A stretch of 64,000 bases of DNA from Rathayibacter iranicus NCPPB 2253 = VKM Ac-1602 (GCF_003149025.1 NZ_QGDV01000005.1:62001-126000), one strand, 5' to 3'. Positions 44,090 to 54,793 are shown, counted from the first letter of the stretch. Translations and numbers: made by a program. The notes: generated by a model from the letters alone, not told the origin.

Positions 44090-44920
44090 ATGACGTCCGC
44101 GACGAACGCCGATCCCGCCGAGCGTGCAGCCGAGGACACCGCAGGCTCCGAGAGCGGCTCTCCCGTCGTCCTCGAACTGACCCAATTGACCCGAACTTTC
44201 GGGCGGATAGTGGCGGTCGACCGCATTGATCTGGCCGTTCGCGCCGGCACCTTCTCCGGGATCATCGGCCCCAACGGGGCGGGTAAGACCACGACCCTCT
44301 CGATGATGACGGGCCTTCTCCGCCCCGACACTGGCCGCGTGCTCGTGCACGGCGTCGACGTGTGGAAGGACCCCGCGGCCGCGAAGCCACTGATCGGTGT
44401 GCTGCCTGACCGCCTCCGTCTCTTCGACCGGCTGACCGGAGCTCAGTTCCTCGCCTACTCGGCCGCTTTGCGCGGCATCGACGTGCCGACGGCGAAGCAG
44501 CGCATGCTCGAACTCGCCGACGCGCTCGGCCTCACCGACGCTCTGGAGCGGCTGATCTCGGACTACTCCGCGGGCATGGCTAAGAAGGTGGCGCTCGCCG
44601 GCGCGATGATCCACGCGCCGCGCGTCCTGGTGCTCGACGAGCCGTTCGAGTCCGTCGATCCCGTCTCCTCCGCCGCCGTGATCACCGTGCTCCGCCGGTT
44701 CGTTGCGGGAGGCGGCACCGTCGTGCTCTCGAGTCACGGGCTCGATTTCATCGAGCGCGTGTGTGATGACGTCGCCGTGATCGTCGGCGGGAGGGTTCTC
44801 GCCTCCGGATCGGTCGCCGAGGTCGCCGGCGCCGCCACTCTTGAGGAGCGCTTCCTCGAACTCGCGGGCGGTAAGCAGATCGCCGAGGGGCTGCAGTGGT
44901 TGCACGACTTCTCCGGCTGA
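44090..44920 (+). CDS. ABC transporter ATPase
   Basis: A 276-residue ATPase of the CcmA/NatA-like class. GPNGAGKTT is at 60-68, signature DYSAGMAKKVAL, Walker B VLVLDEPFESVD and the His-loop LSSHGLD. The longer open frame upstream is rejected; the ATG at 44090 precedes an acidic tail and the ATPase core. It is coupled to the permease by a 25-base overlap. The substrate is unknown. Confidence 0.9.
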   Translation: MTSATNADPAERAAEDTAGSESGSPVVLELTQLTRTFGRIVAVDRIDLAVRAGTFSGIIGPNGAGKTTTLSMMTGLLRPDTGRVLVHGVDVWKDPAAAKPLIGVLPDRLRLFDRLTGAQFLAYSAALRGIDVPTAKQRMLELADALGLTDALERLISDYSAGMAKKVALAGAMIHAPRVLVLDEPFESVDPVSSAAVITVLRRFVAGGGTVVLSSHGLDFIERVCDDVAVIVGGRVLASGSVAEVAGAATLEERFLELAGGKQIAEGLQWLHDFSG

Positions 44921-46440
44921 GGATCGACGTCCTGCTCGGCGCCTTCCGTTCCGGGCCCGCGCGCTCGGCCGGCGCGGTACTCGGCGTGCTCGTGGTCATC
45001 GCAGTCACCGCCGGGCTCCTCGCCGCGCTCGGGGCGCTGCACTCCGCGCCGGAAGCTGCCGCGGGTGCCGTGGCGACCGGTGGCGGTCTGATCGGCCTCG
45101 GCTTCCTCGTGCTCCCGTTCCTTCTTGGCCCGCTCGACCCGATGGACCCGCGGGCCTTCCGGCTCTTCGGTCTGCCGACGGTCCGTCTCGCCGGCGCGCT
45201 CGCACTCGCGGGGCTCGTCTCGCTGCCCGTCCTCGCGCTGCTGGTCCTGGGGCTGGCGAGCGTTCCTCTCTTCCCCGGCGCTGGGGCGCTTGCGCTGCTC
45301 GGTCCACTCCTCGGCGTGGTGACGGCGACCCTCTTCGCGCGGATCGGCCTCGCCGCCTCCGCCGCTCTTGTCCCGTCACGCACGGCCCGCGAGCTGCTCG
45401 CCGTACTCGGACTGGTCCTCCTGCTCGCCTGCCCGATTGCTCTCGGGGTGGCCGCGGTGCTCGACACCGGCGAGTCTCCGGTATTCGATCGCTGGGGCGT
45501 GGCTCTCGGAGCGACTCCCTTCGGCGCCGCCTGGGCCATCGCTCCCGCCGCCGTGACGGGCGAAGCGGCCCGACCGCTGGTCGTCGCCCTCCTCACGGTG
45601 CTGGCCGCGTCCGCACTGTGGTGGCTTGTCGTGCGGATCCTCACCGAGCGTCCAGAACGTACCTCCCGTCCGCCGCGTGGCCTGCGACTGGGCTGGTTCG
45701 ACGTGCTCGGCTCGAGTCGCACGGGCGCGATAGCCGCTCGCAGTATCACGTACTGGCTGCGCGACCCCCGCTATCAGATGTCGCTGGTGGCAGTGCCGCT
45801 GCTCCCGATCGCGGCGCTCCTGCTTCTCGCGCTGGTCGGCGTGCCGTTCCCGTTGCTCTCTTTGCTGCCGGTGCCCTTGATCGCGCTCTTCCTCGGCTGG
45901 TTCCTGCACAATGACGTGGCCTACGACGGTTCCGCCTTCTGGCTGCACGTCGCGGCGGGTGTGCGCGGCTGGTCCGACCGGCTCGGCCGCGCGTTTCCGA
46001 CTCTCCTGCTCGGACTCCCGGTCGTGGTCGTTGGATCGCTGGTGAGCAGTGCGGCCTCCGCCCAGCCCGGCGCTCTGCCCGTGATCCTGGCGGTCAACAC
46101 CTGCCTGCTGCTCGTTCCCGCGGGAGTGGCCAGTGCGGTCTCGGCCGCTCTCGCCTATCCGGCGCCTCGGCCGGGCGACAGTGCTTTCGTCCAGCCTCAG
46201 GCGCCGGGCGCGAGTGGTGCCGGGGCCCAGTCGCTCGCGTTCGGCCTGGGCTTGCTTCTCTCGGCGCCCGCCGTGGTGCTCGCCGTGCGCGCGCTCTTCG
46301 TCGATCCGGAGTCGGCCGGCGTCGCCGTGCTCGTGGGCTTCGGCAGCGCCGTGGTCGCCTTCGCCCTCGGCGTGCTGATCGGAGGCTGGTTGTTCGAGCG
46401 TCGCGCCACCGAACTCGTCGCCTTCACCAGCCGCTACTAG
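44896..46440 (+). CDS. ABC transporter permease, 12-TM type
   Basis: A 514-residue integral membrane protein, the partner of the ATPase just upstream. About twelve Leu/Val/Ala-rich segments are spread over its length, with one short cytosolic stretch near 245-285. It resembles actinobacterial ABC-2-like permeases of unknown substrate. The GTG at 44896 lies inside the ATPase gene. Confidence 0.85.
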   Translation: MVARLLRLRIDVLLGAFRSGPARSAGAVLGVLVVIAVTAGLLAALGALHSAPEAAAGAVATGGGLIGLGFLVLPFLLGPLDPMDPRAFRLFGLPTVRLAGALALAGLVSLPVLALLVLGLASVPLFPGAGALALLGPLLGVVTATLFARIGLAASAALVPSRTARELLAVLGLVLLLACPIALGVAAVLDTGESPVFDRWGVALGATPFGAAWAIAPAAVTGEAARPLVVALLTVLAASALWWLVVRILTERPERTSRPPRGLRLGWFDVLGSSRTGAIAARSITYWLRDPRYQMSLVAVPLLPIAALLLLALVGVPFPLLSLLPVPLIALFLGWFLHNDVAYDGSAFWLHVAAGVRGWSDRLGRAFPTLLLGLPVVVVGSLVSSAASAQPGALPVILAVNTCLLLVPAGVASAVSAALAYPAPRPGDSAFVQPQAPGASGAGAQSLAFGLGLLLSAPAVVLAVRALFVDPESAGVAVLVGFGSAVVAFALGVLIGGWLFERRATELVAFTSRY

Positions 46441-46548
46441 CGCGTGGCCGATCCGCGTCCGCCCCGCTCGGTCGTCGCGATAATTGCCTGGTGAACCATG
46501 AGGCGCCGCACCTCGGTCCCTCGCTCCTCACCCAGTGTCCGACCAGCC

Positions 46549-47253
46549 CTAGCGGAGCAGTGCTTCCAGCTCGGTCACGATGAGATCGGGGCGGGTGAGA
46601 AACGGATGGTGCCCGGTCGGTATGTCGACCGAGCGTGTCGCCCGTGCTGCATGGAAGCGCTGCAGTGCGACCGTGGTGCTGCGATCCCCGGTGCAGACGA
46701 CGTAGGTCGAGTCGACACCCTGCCAGCCCGCGGCCGTTGTCGGTGTCGAGAAGGCGGCGGCCGACTGGCTGGTCACGCGGTCCCACGCTCCAGCGCGGTC
46801 CTCGTCGTCGGCGTCCTGGAGGAACCGCGCGGCGAACGATGCGGCGTCGTAGCCGGAGATGTGAAGGGAACCGTCGGGAAGGAGTCCGATCCGCACCGGA
46901 TCCGGTTCGCCGCTCATGACCGCGCCCTGCGAGAGGCCGACCTCCGGCAGGTAGGACGAGATGAGCAGCAGACCCGCGACGGCAGGATGGGCGCCGGCCT
47001 CGGCGATCACGGTGCCACCGTAGGAGTGGCCGACGAGGACCGCTCCGTCGCTCTCGTCGAGCGCGTTTCGCAGAGCCGCAGCGTCGGCGACAAGGCCCGC
47101 GGGCGCCTCCGAATCGCCGTCGCCTTCACCGCAGGAGGGGAGAGCGAGCGACCGGCTGCGGACGCCCGTTCGCTTCTCGAGCAGGGCGGCAGCGCGACGC
47201 CACCACCAGCCGCCGTCGCGCACCAGTGCGCCGTGTACGAAGAGCAGTTCCAC
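46549..47253 (-). CDS. Alpha/beta hydrolase (esterase/lipase-like)
   Basis: A 234-residue single-domain hydrolase. The oxyanion-side LLFVHGALVRDGGWWW is followed by the nucleophile elbow VGHSYGGTV; the catalytic His is in IPTGHHPFLTRPD. It falls in the MhpC/salicylate-esterase-like group. GTG start with AAAAGGAG upstream. It is divergent from the DUF3039 gene. The substrate is unknown. Confidence 0.85.
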   Translation of the reverse strand: MELLFVHGALVRDGGWWWRRAAALLEKRTGVRSRSLALPSCGEGDGDSEAPAGLVADAAALRNALDESDGAVLVGHSYGGTVIAEAGAHPAVAGLLLISSYLPEVGLSQGAVMSGEPDPVRIGLLPDGSLHISGYDAASFAARFLQDADDEDRAGAWDRVTSQSAAAFSTPTTAAGWQGVDSTYVVCTGDRSTTVALQRFHAARATRSVDIPTGHHPFLTRPDLIVTELEALLR

Positions 47254-47328
47254 GGGGTCTCCTTTTCGGGCTGTCGTCTGAACGGAGATGACAGCTCGAC
47301 GCTAGCCTCCGCGCGTAGGATCGTCGGC

Positions 47329-47610
47329 ATGATTCTGCGCGCCGAGAACAGCAGCACTGATCCCCTTGAGGGCGGCGGGGGAACCGCCATCCTCGATCGC
47401 GAACTCGAAGAACTCCTCAACCAGGAGTCCATTGAGCCCGGCGACCACGAGCGCTTCTCCCACTACGTGCCGAAGGACAAGATTCTCGAGAGCGCGCTCA
47501 CGGGCAAGCCGGTCCGCGCGCTCTGCGGCAAGAAGTGGCTCCCGGGCCGCGACCCGGAGAAGTTTCCGGTCTGCCCGGCCTGCAAAGAGATCTACGCGAA
47601 GATGAAGTGA
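47329..47610 (+). CDS. DUF3039 small zinc-ribbon-like protein
   Basis: A 93-residue cytosolic protein of the actinobacterial DUF3039 family. The N-terminal part is acidic; the C-terminal part has ALCGKKW and FPVCPACKEIY, three cysteines that with the nearby His could bind zinc. The ATG at 47329 is taken; the much longer frame before it lies opposite the hydrolase gene and is a shadow. Function unknown; the family is widely conserved in actinobacteria. Confidence 0.88.
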   Translation: MILRAENSSTDPLEGGGGTAILDRELEELLNQESIEPGDHERFSHYVPKDKILESALTGKPVRALCGKKWLPGRDPEKFPVCPACKEIYAKMK

Positions 47611-47622
47611 CGTTCGGCGCCG

Positions 47623-48927
47623 TCACTCGTAGCGGGTCGGGATAACCGGCTCGCCCCGGCCGAGGCGCTGGGCGTCCTGCGGGAGTTCGAGCACCGCGTT
47701 CGCCTGGTGCGCTCGTGCCATAGCGACACCCTCGAAGCCGAGGTGCTCAGAACGGATCTCGCCGTTCTCGATCATCGGGACGAGGAGCGCCCGCTCGCTC
47801 TCGCCGACCGCGCCCTCGGGACCCGCGCCGACGTGCACGACCTCGGCTTCGGCGACGCCGTCCTCCGAGAGGAGGCGACCCGCGGCCTTGCGCCCGCCGA
47901 TCGACGCCTTTGAAACCGACTTCTTCGCGACCGCGACCCAGTCGCCTGCGTCGTCCTCGTGGGCGACGAGCTTGTAGACCATTCCGGCCGTCGGGTGCCC
48001 GGAGCCGGTGGCGACCGAGGTCCCGACGCCGTAGGAGTCGACGGGGGAGGCGGCCAGGGCAGCAATGCCGTACTCGTCGAGATCGTTGGTGACCGTGATC
48101 CGGGTTCCCGTCGCGCCGAGGGCGTCGAGTTGCGCGCGCACCTGCGCGACCTGCTGCGGAAGATCGCCGGAGTCGATCCGTACAGCTCCGAGACCGGTGC
48201 CTGCTACCCGGACGGCGAGGTCGACGGCCGCGGTTACGTCGTAGGTGTCGACCAGCAGCGTGGTGCCGGGGCCGAGCGCGGCGACCTGGGCGCGGAACGC
48301 TTGCTCCTCACTGTCGTGCAGCAGGGTGAACGCATGAGCGGAGGTGCCCATGGTCGGCACCCCGAAGCTGCGGCCCGCTTCCACGTTCGAGGTGGCGCCG
48401 AAGCCGGCGATGTACGCGGCACGGGCCGCCGCGACTGCCGAGCGCTCTCCCGCCCTGCGCGAGCCCATCTCGGCCAGTGGTCTGCCGTCGGCGGCCGAGA
48501 CCATCCGCGCCGCTGCGCTCGCAATGGCGCTGTCGTGGTTGAGGACGCTGAGCACCACGGTCTCGAGTAGGACGCCGTCGGCGAATGGCGCCTCGACGAT
48601 CAGCACGGGCGAGCCGGGGAAATAGATCTCCCCCTCTCGGTACCCCCAGACATCGCCCCGGAATCGGTAGTCGGCGAGCCAGTCGAGCGTGCGGGAGTCG
48701 ACCACGCGGTTCTCGCGCAACCACGACAGCTCGTCATCGCCAAAGCGGAACCGCGAGATCAGCTCGAGCAGACGTCCGGTTCCGGCGAGGACGCCATAAC
48801 GGCGGCCCGGTGGGAGACTCCTGGCGAACACTTCGAACATGCAGCGACGGTCGGCGGTGCCGCTGCCGAGGGCGCCCTCGACCATCGTGAGTTCGTAGCG
48901 GTCGGTGAGGAAGGCCGTCGAATCCAT
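47623..48927 (-). CDS. pncB: Nicotinate phosphoribosyltransferase
   Basis: A 434-residue enzyme of NAD salvage that joins nicotinate and PRPP to nicotinate mononucleotide with ATP. It has the family start [18 protein letters not shown], the catalytic-region [12 protein letters not shown] and [13 protein letters not shown], and [11 protein letters not shown] in the phosphate-binding part. The start is ATG at 48927; the longer frame reaches into the murI region. It is divergent from murI with a 116-base gap. Confidence 0.92.
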   Translation of the reverse strand: MDSTAFLTDRYELTMVEGALGSGTADRRCMFEVFARSLPPGRRYGVLAGTGRLLELISRFRFGDDELSWLRENRVVDSRTLDWLADYRFRGDVWGYREGEIYFPGSPVLIVEAPFADGVLLETVVLSVLNHDSAIASAAARMVSAADGRPLAEMGSRRAGERSAVAAARAAYIAGFGATSNVEAGRSFGVPTMGTSAHAFTLLHDSEEQAFRAQVAALGPGTTLLVDTYDVTAAVDLAVRVAGTGLGAVRIDSGDLPQQVAQVRAQLDALGATGTRITVTNDLDEYGIAALAASPVDSYGVGTSVATGSGHPTAGMVYKLVAHEDDAGDWVAVAKKSVSKASIGGRKAAGRLLSEDGVAEAEVVHVGAGPEGAVGESERALLVPMIENGEIRSEHLGFEGVAMARAHQANAVLELPQDAQRLGRGEPVIPTRYE

Positions 48928-49043
48928 CCGGACAGTGTTCCACGGCGGCTGTCGGAGGGTGGATTTCCGGCGCGCCGCGCCCAGCCGAGGGTTCTCCGGC
49001 GTCGCCCGGGCCGGGCGCCCGGGCGCGGGTAGGCTGTTCCTCC

Positions 49044-49910
49044 GTGACGGACGCACCGCTGGGCATCTTCGACTCCGGAGTCGGCGGGCTCACCGTCGCC
49101 CGCTCCATCATCGACCAGCTGCAGAACGAGTCGATCGTCTATCTCGGCGACACCGCCCACTCGCCCTACGGACCCAAGCCGCTCGCCGATGTCCGCGCCT
49201 ACGCCCTCGACACGCTCGACACTCTGGTGGATCAGGGCGCGAAGCTGCTGGTCATCGCCTGCAACACCGCCTCGGCCGCAATGATGCGCGACGCTCGCGA
49301 GCGCTACACCCTTGGCCGCGGGATTCCCGTGATCGAGGTCATCCATCCGGCCGTCCGCAGCGCTGTGCGCGACACCCGCAACCGCCGCGTCGGCGTGATC
49401 GGTACCGTCGGCACGATTCGCTCCCGCGCCTACGACGACGCCTTCGTCGCCGCGCCCGACTTGCACCTCGTCACCGCCGCCTGTCCGCGCTTCGTCGAGT
49501 TCGTCGAAGCGGGCGTTACCTGGAGCGACGAGCTGCTCGCCGTGGCGGAGGAGTACCTCGCCCCGCTCAAGGCGGCCGGCGTCGACACACTCGTTCTCGG
49601 CTGCACGCACTACCCACTGCTGCGCGGAGCAATCGCCTACGTGATGGGCCCGGACGTCCGCCTCGTCTCGAGCGCCGAGGAGACCGCCCTCGACGTGTAC
49701 CGGACGCTCGTCGCTCACGGCCTGCAACGCACCTCTGCCGAACCGCCCAGCTACCGCTGGGAGGAGACGGGCTCGAGCGACTTCGTCCGCCTTGCCCGCC
49801 GCTTCCTCGGCCCCGAGGTCTCGAGTGTCGACCTCGTCGAAACCGGCACTATCAACCTGCGCGAGCTCGACCGGGCCGCGCTCCCGAACGACCGAGGGAG
49901 ACCCGAGTGA
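49044..49910 (+). CDS. murI: Glutamate racemase
   Basis: A 288-residue racemase that supplies D-glutamate for peptidoglycan. Both catalytic cysteines are visible: C73 in IACNTASA and C187 in LGCTHYPLL; the N-terminal [10 protein letters not shown] is typical. GTG start. The stop overlaps rph as GTGA. The order murI-rph-rdgB is common in actinobacteria and suggests one operon. Confidence 0.95.
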   Translation: MTDAPLGIFDSGVGGLTVARSIIDQLQNESIVYLGDTAHSPYGPKPLADVRAYALDTLDTLVDQGAKLLVIACNTASAAMMRDARERYTLGRGIPVIEVIHPAVRSAVRDTRNRRVGVIGTVGTIRSRAYDDAFVAAPDLHLVTAACPRFVEFVEAGVTWSDELLAVAEEYLAPLKAAGVDTLVLGCTHYPLLRGAIAYVMGPDVRLVSSAEETALDVYRTLVAHGLQRTSAEPPSYRWEETGSSDFVRLARRFLGPEVSSVDLVETGTINLRELDRAALPNDRGRPE

Positions 49911-50668
49911 CCGATAGCACTGCACCGCAGGCAACGCGCAAAGACGGCCGCGCGCCCGACGAGCTGCGCACCGTGACGATCGAGCGCGGCTGGAGCACCC
50001 AGGCCGAGGGCTCCGCGCTCGTCTCGTTCGGCACCACGAAAGTGCTGTGCACGGCTTCCTTCACCGCCGGAGTGCCGCGCTGGTTGCAGGGCAAGGGAAA
50101 GGGCTGGGTCACCGCGGAGTACGCGATGCTGCCCCGCTCCACCAACTCCCGGATGGATCGCGAGTCGGTCAAGGGCAAAGTGGGCGGACGCACTCACGAG
50201 ATCTCGCGCCTGATCGGGCGGAGCCTGCGCGCCGTCGTCGACACCAAGGCGCTCGGCGAAAATACCCTCGTGATCGACTGTGACGTCCTCCAGGCCGACG
50301 GCGGCACTCGCACCGCCGCGATCACCGGCGCCTACGTGGCGATGGTCGACGCGATCGAGTGGGCCCGCGGCAAGAAGTACGTGGGGCAGAAGGCTCAACC
50401 GCTGATCGACAGCCTCTCGGCCGTGTCTGTCGGCATCATCGACGGCGTCCCGATGCTCGACCTGGCCTACGTCGAGGACGTCCGCGCCGAGACCGACATG
50501 AACGTCGTCGTCACCGGCCGGGGCCTGTTCGTCGAGGTGCAGGGCACCGCCGAGGGAGCCCCCTTTGACCGCCGCGAACTCGACGCTCTGCTGGATCTCG
50601 CGCTCGCCGGTGCCGCCGACCTCGCCCGCATCCAGGCCGAGGCGCTCGCCGCGGAGCCGAGCGCGTGA
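49907..50668 (+). CDS. rph: Ribonuclease PH
   Basis: A 253-residue phosphorolytic exoribonuclease that trims tRNA 3' ends. Visible landmarks are [14 protein letters not shown] near the start, [10 protein letters not shown] (substrate/oligomer loop), [13 protein letters not shown], and the phosphate-binding [16 protein letters not shown]. The GTG at 49907 overlapping the murI stop is the start; the longer frame covers the murI gene in another frame. It overlaps rdgB by GTGA. Confidence 0.95.
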   Translation: MTDSTAPQATRKDGRAPDELRTVTIERGWSTQAEGSALVSFGTTKVLCTASFTAGVPRWLQGKGKGWVTAEYAMLPRSTNSRMDRESVKGKVGGRTHEISRLIGRSLRAVVDTKALGENTLVIDCDVLQADGGTRTAAITGAYVAMVDAIEWARGKKYVGQKAQPLIDSLSAVSVGIIDGVPMLDLAYVEDVRAETDMNVVVTGRGLFVEVQGTAEGAPFDRRELDALLDLALAGAADLARIQAEALAAEPSA

Positions 50669-51279
50669 GTCTCGAACTCGTCCTCGCCTCCCACAACGCG
50701 GGCAAGGTGGAGGAGTTTCGGGCGATGCTGGCCGGTTCCGTCCCCGGAGTGGGCGTGCGCGCCTATGACGGGCCGGAGCCGATCGAGGACGGCGTCACCT
50801 TCGCCGAGAATGCACTGATCAAGGCTCGCGCGGCGGCCGCTCATACGGGCCTTGTGGCCCTGGCCGACGACTCTGGTCTCTGCGTCGATATGCTCGGCGG
50901 GGCTCCTGGGATCTTCTCGGCACGATGGTCGGGCCGTGCGCACGACGCGACGGCGAACCTCGAGTTGTTGCTCGCGCAGCTGCACGACGTCAAGGCCGAG
51001 CATCGCGGAGCGCAGTTCCGCTGCACCATCGCGCTGGTCGTTCCCGAGGCTGTGCTACCCGGTGGCCAGGAGACGGTGGTCGAAGGCCGCTGGGATGGCG
51101 CCCTCGCGACCGCCCCGCGCGGCACGAACGGCCACGGCTACGACCCGATCTTCATCCCCGAAACGGGCGCCCGGACGGCGGCGGAACTCCTCCCGGACCA
51201 CAAGAACGCCCGCAGCCACCGCGCCCGAGCGTTCACCGCCCTGCGCGCCGAACTCACCACTCTCGCCGCCCGCCTCTAA
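50665..51279 (+). CDS. rdgB: XTP/dITP diphosphatase (RdgB/HAM1)
   Basis: A 204-residue house-cleaning pyrophosphatase that removes non-canonical purine nucleotides such as XTP and d[13 protein letters not shown] is the substrate-binding start, the active-site stretch [17 protein letters not shown] is intact, and [11 protein letters not shown] with AARTAAEL-like end complete the pattern. It ends the murI-rph-rdgB operon. Confidence 0.95.
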   Translation: MSLELVLASHNAGKVEEFRAMLAGSVPGVGVRAYDGPEPIEDGVTFAENALIKARAAAAHTGLVALADDSGLCVDMLGGAPGIFSARWSGRAHDATANLELLLAQLHDVKAEHRGAQFRCTIALVVPEAVLPGGQETVVEGRWDGALATAPRGTNGHGYDPIFIPETGARTAAELLPDHKNARSHRARAFTALRAELTTLAARL

Positions 51280-51299
51280 CCCCCGTCCCTCCGCCTCCA

Positions 51300-51355
51300 C
51301 GAGAGGCCTCTGGGTACGCCTCCTTCGGCGTGTTGCGTACCGAAGAGGCATCTCG
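51300..51355. repeat. Long imperfect inverted repeat between convergent genes
   Basis: CGAGAGGCCTCTGGGTACGC (51300-51319) can pair, with a few mismatches, with 51335-51355, leaving a 15-base loop. It lies between rdgB and the convergent DedA gene and could end transcription from both sides. No T-run is present. Confidence 0.6.
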
Positions 51356-51370
51356 CGAGGGGGGAGGGGA

Positions 51371-52111
51371 TCAGCGGCGTGGGGGCTTGCCGTCGAGGGT
51401 GTCGGCGTCGAGGACGTAGGCGGCTGACTCCGTGGAGTCGGTTTCGGGGTCGGCCGCGAGCTTTGCGCGGTGGCGCTGCTGGAAGAAGTGGAAGAGCGTC
51501 GGTATCACTGCGAGGGCGACGGCGCTGAGCAGGATGACGTCGATGTAGTGCGAGACGAACTGGGCGACCGGCGGGATGAAAGCCAACAGCCAGCCGATCA
51601 GCGTGACCCCGCTGCCCCAGATCAGCGCGCCGATCAGGTTATAGAGGCTGTATTTGCGGTAGTTCATGTGTGCGACCCCGGCCGCAATCGGCGCGAAGGT
51701 GCGGACGATCGGCACGAAGCGCGCGAGGACGACGGCGAGTCCGCCGAAGCGCTCGAAGAACACGTTGGTGCGCTTGACGTTCTCGATGCTGAAGAAGCCG
51801 GACTCCTTGCGCTCGAAGATGCGCGGGCCGGCCTTGTGCCCGATCAGGTAGCCGACCTCGCCGCCGATGAAGGCCGAGATGCCGATGGCCAGGCAGATCA
51901 GCCAGATCGGCACGCCGAGACCGCCATTGGAGGCGCTCTCGTGCGCCAGAAGGCCGGTGATGATGAGGAGGGTGTCGCCCGGGAACAGGAAGCCGATCAG
52001 CAGTCCCGTCTCAGCGAAGACGATGAGGCACACCACGAGAACGCCCCACGGGCCGAATGAGGTGAGGATCGTCTCCGGGTCGAGCCAGGGGACGAGGGCG
52101 GCATGTGTCAA
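51371..52111 (-). CDS. DedA family membrane protein
   Basis: A 246-residue inner-membrane protein of the DedA/SNARE-associated family, now linked to undecaprenyl-phosphate or lipid flipping. It has FAETGLLIGFLFPGDTLLI near the start and the family core FERFGGLAVVLARFVPIVRT with its conserved Gly and Arg. The TTG start follows GGAGACCCG. The C-terminus is a soluble acidic tail. Confidence 0.9.
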   Translation of the reverse strand: MTHAALVPWLDPETILTSFGPWGVLVVCLIVFAETGLLIGFLFPGDTLLIITGLLAHESASNGGLGVPIWLICLAIGISAFIGGEVGYLIGHKAGPRIFERKESGFFSIENVKRTNVFFERFGGLAVVLARFVPIVRTFAPIAAGVAHMNYRKYSLYNLIGALIWGSGVTLIGWLLAFIPPVAQFVSHYIDVILLSAVALAVIPTLFHFFQQRHRAKLAADPETDSTESAAYVLDADTLDGKPPRR

Positions 52112-52187
52112 CGGGTCTCCAGTCGATCGGTGCCGAGCGGCCGGTCGATGGGTAGCTCGAGCGCGCCCAGCGTACTCGGCGATACCG

Positions 52188-52268
52188 TGCGGAAGGAGGG
52201 ACTCGAACCCTCACGCCTTTCGGCACAGGAACCTAAATCCTGCGTGTCTGCCATTTCACCACTCCCGC
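52188..52268 (-). tRNA. tRNA-Leu (TAG)
   Basis: Reading the minus strand gives acceptor GCGGGAG with CTTCCGC, anticodon stem CAGGA/TCCTG around TTTAGGT (anticodon TAG), a long variable arm and T arm GAGGG TTCGAGT CCCTC, as in class II tRNA-Leu. The 3' CCA is not encoded. Confidence 0.95.
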
Positions 52269-52303
52269 GTGCGCGTTCCAGTGTAGGAGGCCGCCCGCCC
52301 GCG

Positions 52304-53557
52304 TCAGCCGCGGGGAGCGCTGCGCGGCAGATAGCGCGGAATCCAGCGGGAAAGAGCCCCGGCTCCGGCGAGTCCGAGCACGCCCACCGCGACCGCGGCG
52401 AAGGGAAGCGACACGGCCGCGGTGAGCGCCGAGACGACGAGTGGCGCGGCTGCATTGCCCGCGTCACCGGTGAAGCGGAACGCGCCGAGGAACGGGGCGG
52501 GGTCGGCTGGCGGAGCGAGGTCGGCTCCGATGGTCATCAGGATGCCCGAGCCGATCCCGTTCGCCGCGGCGAGCACGCACGCTACCGCGACGAACCAGGG
52601 CACCGGATCGGCGGCGAGGACGGAGGCGGCGAGCGCGAGGTGGCCGAGTCCGAGTCCGATCATGGAGGGAATCGCGGTCGCTCCCCGCCCGAAGCGATCC
52701 ATCAGCTGGCCGCCCGCGTAGAAGAGCGCGAAGTCGAGTGCCCCGGCGACACCGATGATGATCGCCGTCTCCGTCCCGGCCAGCCCGATGCTGACCGCCC
52801 AGAGGGGGAGGATCAGCGTGCGGCTCGCACGCAGGGCGCCGATCACCGCAGCACCAGAGCCCATCCGGACGAGCACACCACGGTGCTCTCGCAGTGTCCC
52901 AAGAAGTGACTGGGCCGACTCCGGCACCGGCGCCGCATCGAGTGCCACGGCATCCGTCGTTCGCGCGCGCCGGAGGACCGTCGCCGGATCGGGCACCAGC
53001 ACCAGCACGACGACCGCCGCGACGCAGCAAAGGATGTGCACCCAGAACACTGATTCGAGAGAACCGGTGAGGTGCACCACTCCCGCCGCGAGGAACGGCC
53101 CGATCAGCCAGCCCGCGCGGAATGCTCCTGCCAGAGCGCTCAGCGCCCGCGCCCGGTGGCTGATGGGCACGAACGAGGTCATGAACGCGTGCCGGGCCAG
53201 CGCAAAGACCGCGGTCGCGAGGCCGATCACGAACACGCCGAGCGTCAATCCGACCCACGAGGTCGCGACCAGGCAGACGACCAAGCCCAGGATCGACGCC
53301 GCCGAGGCGCTGAGCATCGCGCCACGCTCGCCGATTCGCGAGACGATCCAGCCGCTGGGGATGTCGCCCGCCAGTTCGCCGATCATGATCATCCCGGCCA
53401 CGAGCCCCGCGAGTGCGAGCGTGGCTCCGAGGTCGCCAGCGACGGCAGGCAGGAGCGGGATGATCGCGCCCTCGCCGATCGAGAACAGCAGGGTCGGCAG
53501 GAAGGTCGACAGCAGCAGCGGCCCGACGGGAAAGGGGCGCGGTGCGGAGTCAGTCAC
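52304..53557 (-). CDS. MFS transporter
   Basis: A 417-residue major-facilitator protein with about twelve hydrophobic segments. It starts VGPLLLSTFLPTLLFSIGEG and carries a loop motif like GxxxDRxGRR (QLMDRFGRGAT) after the seventh segment. The family is large; a drug or sugar substrate cannot be chosen. GTG start at 53557; divergent from prfB with a 53-base gap. Confidence 0.85.
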   Translation of the reverse strand: MTDSAPRPFPVGPLLLSTFLPTLLFSIGEGAIIPLLPAVAGDLGATLALAGLVAGMIMIGELAGDIPSGWIVSRIGERGAMLSASAASILGLVVCLVATSWVGLTLGVFVIGLATAVFALARHAFMTSFVPISHRARALSALAGAFRAGWLIGPFLAAGVVHLTGSLESVFWVHILCCVAAVVVLVLVPDPATVLRRARTTDAVALDAAPVPESAQSLLGTLREHRGVLVRMGSGAAVIGALRASRTLILPLWAVSIGLAGTETAIIIGVAGALDFALFYAGGQLMDRFGRGATAIPSMIGLGLGHLALAASVLAADPVPWFVAVACVLAAANGIGSGILMTIGADLAPPADPAPFLGAFRFTGDAGNAAAPLVVSALTAAVSLPFAAVAVGVLGLAGAGALSRWIPRYLPRSAPRG

Positions 53558-53610
53558 TGACCCCAGGGTACGCCGGGGAGAACGAGCGCCCCCGGTAGTC
53601 TGAGGTCACC

Positions 53611-54711
53611 ATGCTGGACAACGACTTCACCGAGCAGATCACTGCTCTCCGCTCCACTTTTGCCGATATCCGCGCCGTTATCGACGTAGAGGGGCTTCGC
53701 GCGACGATCGCCGAGCTGAGCGAGCAGGCGGGTGTTCCCGACCTCTGGGACGACACGGCGAGAGCGCAGAAGGTGACGAGCGCCCTCAGCCATCGGCAGT
53801 CCGAGCTAGGTCGCGTCACGGCGATCGACCGCCGCTTGGACGACCTCGAGGTCCTGGTCGAGATGGCCAACGAAGCCGACGATGCCGAGTCCGAGCAGGA
53901 GGCGATCGCCGAACTGGTTTCGCTGCAAAAGGTGATGGGCGAGCTCGAGGTGCAGACCCTCCTCGACGGCGAGTACGACGACCGCCCCGCCGTGGTCACC
54001 ATCCGCGCAGGCGCCGGCGGCGTCGACGCCTCCGACTTCGCCGAGATGCTGATGCGGATGTACCTGCGCTGGGCCGAAAAGCACAAATACGCGGCAACCG
54101 TGATGGACGCCAGCTACGCAGAGGAGGCGGGCATCAAGTCGGCCACCTTCCAAATCGACGCCCCCTACGCCTTCGGCACTCTTTCGGTCGAGGCCGGCAC
54201 CCATCGCCTTGTGCGGATGAGTCCGTTCGGCGCCGCGGGCAAGCGCCAGACGTCCTTCGCCGCCGTCGAAGTCATCCCGCTGATGGAGGAGACCGAGGCG
54301 ATCGAGATCCCCGACAATGACATCCGCGTCGACGTCTTCCGCTCCTCCGGCCCGGGTGGTCAGTCGGTCAACACCACCGACTCCGCCGTACGCATCACCC
54401 ACCTGCCCACCGGCACGGTTGTCTCGATGCAGAACGAGAAGAGCCAGATCCAGAACCGAGCCGCCGCGATGCGGGTGCTTCAATCGCGCCTATTGCTCCT
54501 CCAGAAGGAGCAGGAGGCGGCCACCAAAAAGGAACTCGCCGGCACCATCACCGCGAGCTGGGGCGACCAGATGCGCAGCTACGTGCTCGCCCCCTACCAG
54601 ATGGTGAAAGACCTGCGCACCGACCACGAGGTCGGCAATCCCTCGCACGTGTTCGACGGCGATCTCGACGGCTTCATCGCCGCCGGCATCCGCTGGCGCA
54701 AGTCGGCGTAG
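53611..54711 (+). CDS. prfB: Peptide chain release factor 2
   Basis: A 366-residue factor that ends translation at UGA and UAA. The RF2-specific tripeptide is SPF at 204-206 and the catalytic GGQ is at 249-251 ([14 protein letters not shown]). The gene reads through in one frame from ATG, so the programmed frameshift seen in many prfB genes is absent, as in other actinobacteria. It heads the prfB-ftsE-ftsX-smpB order known from mycobacteria. Confidence 0.96.
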   Translation: MLDNDFTEQITALRSTFADIRAVIDVEGLRATIAELSEQAGVPDLWDDTARAQKVTSALSHRQSELGRVTAIDRRLDDLEVLVEMANEADDAESEQEAIAELVSLQKVMGELEVQTLLDGEYDDRPAVVTIRAGAGGVDASDFAEMLMRMYLRWAEKHKYAATVMDASYAEEAGIKSATFQIDAPYAFGTLSVEAGTHRLVRMSPFGAAGKRQTSFAAVEVIPLMEETEAIEIPDNDIRVDVFRSSGPGGQSVNTTDSAVRITHLPTGTVVSMQNEKSQIQNRAAAMRVLQSRLLLLQKEQEAATKKELAGTITASWGDQMRSYVLAPYQMVKDLRTDHEVGNPSHVFDGDLDGFIAAGIRWRKSA

Positions 54712-54793
54712 CGCGCCACCGGGAAGTCGCGACCGACGCGCCGCGGGTCCGCTCGGTCGACTCTTCGCGATCGTCGCTTACCCTCGTACCGAC

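Noticed and set aside
53611-53760. Programmed frameshift in prfB
   Set aside because: The gene reads in one frame from ATG through the domain that contains the usual shift site, so no frameshift is needed.
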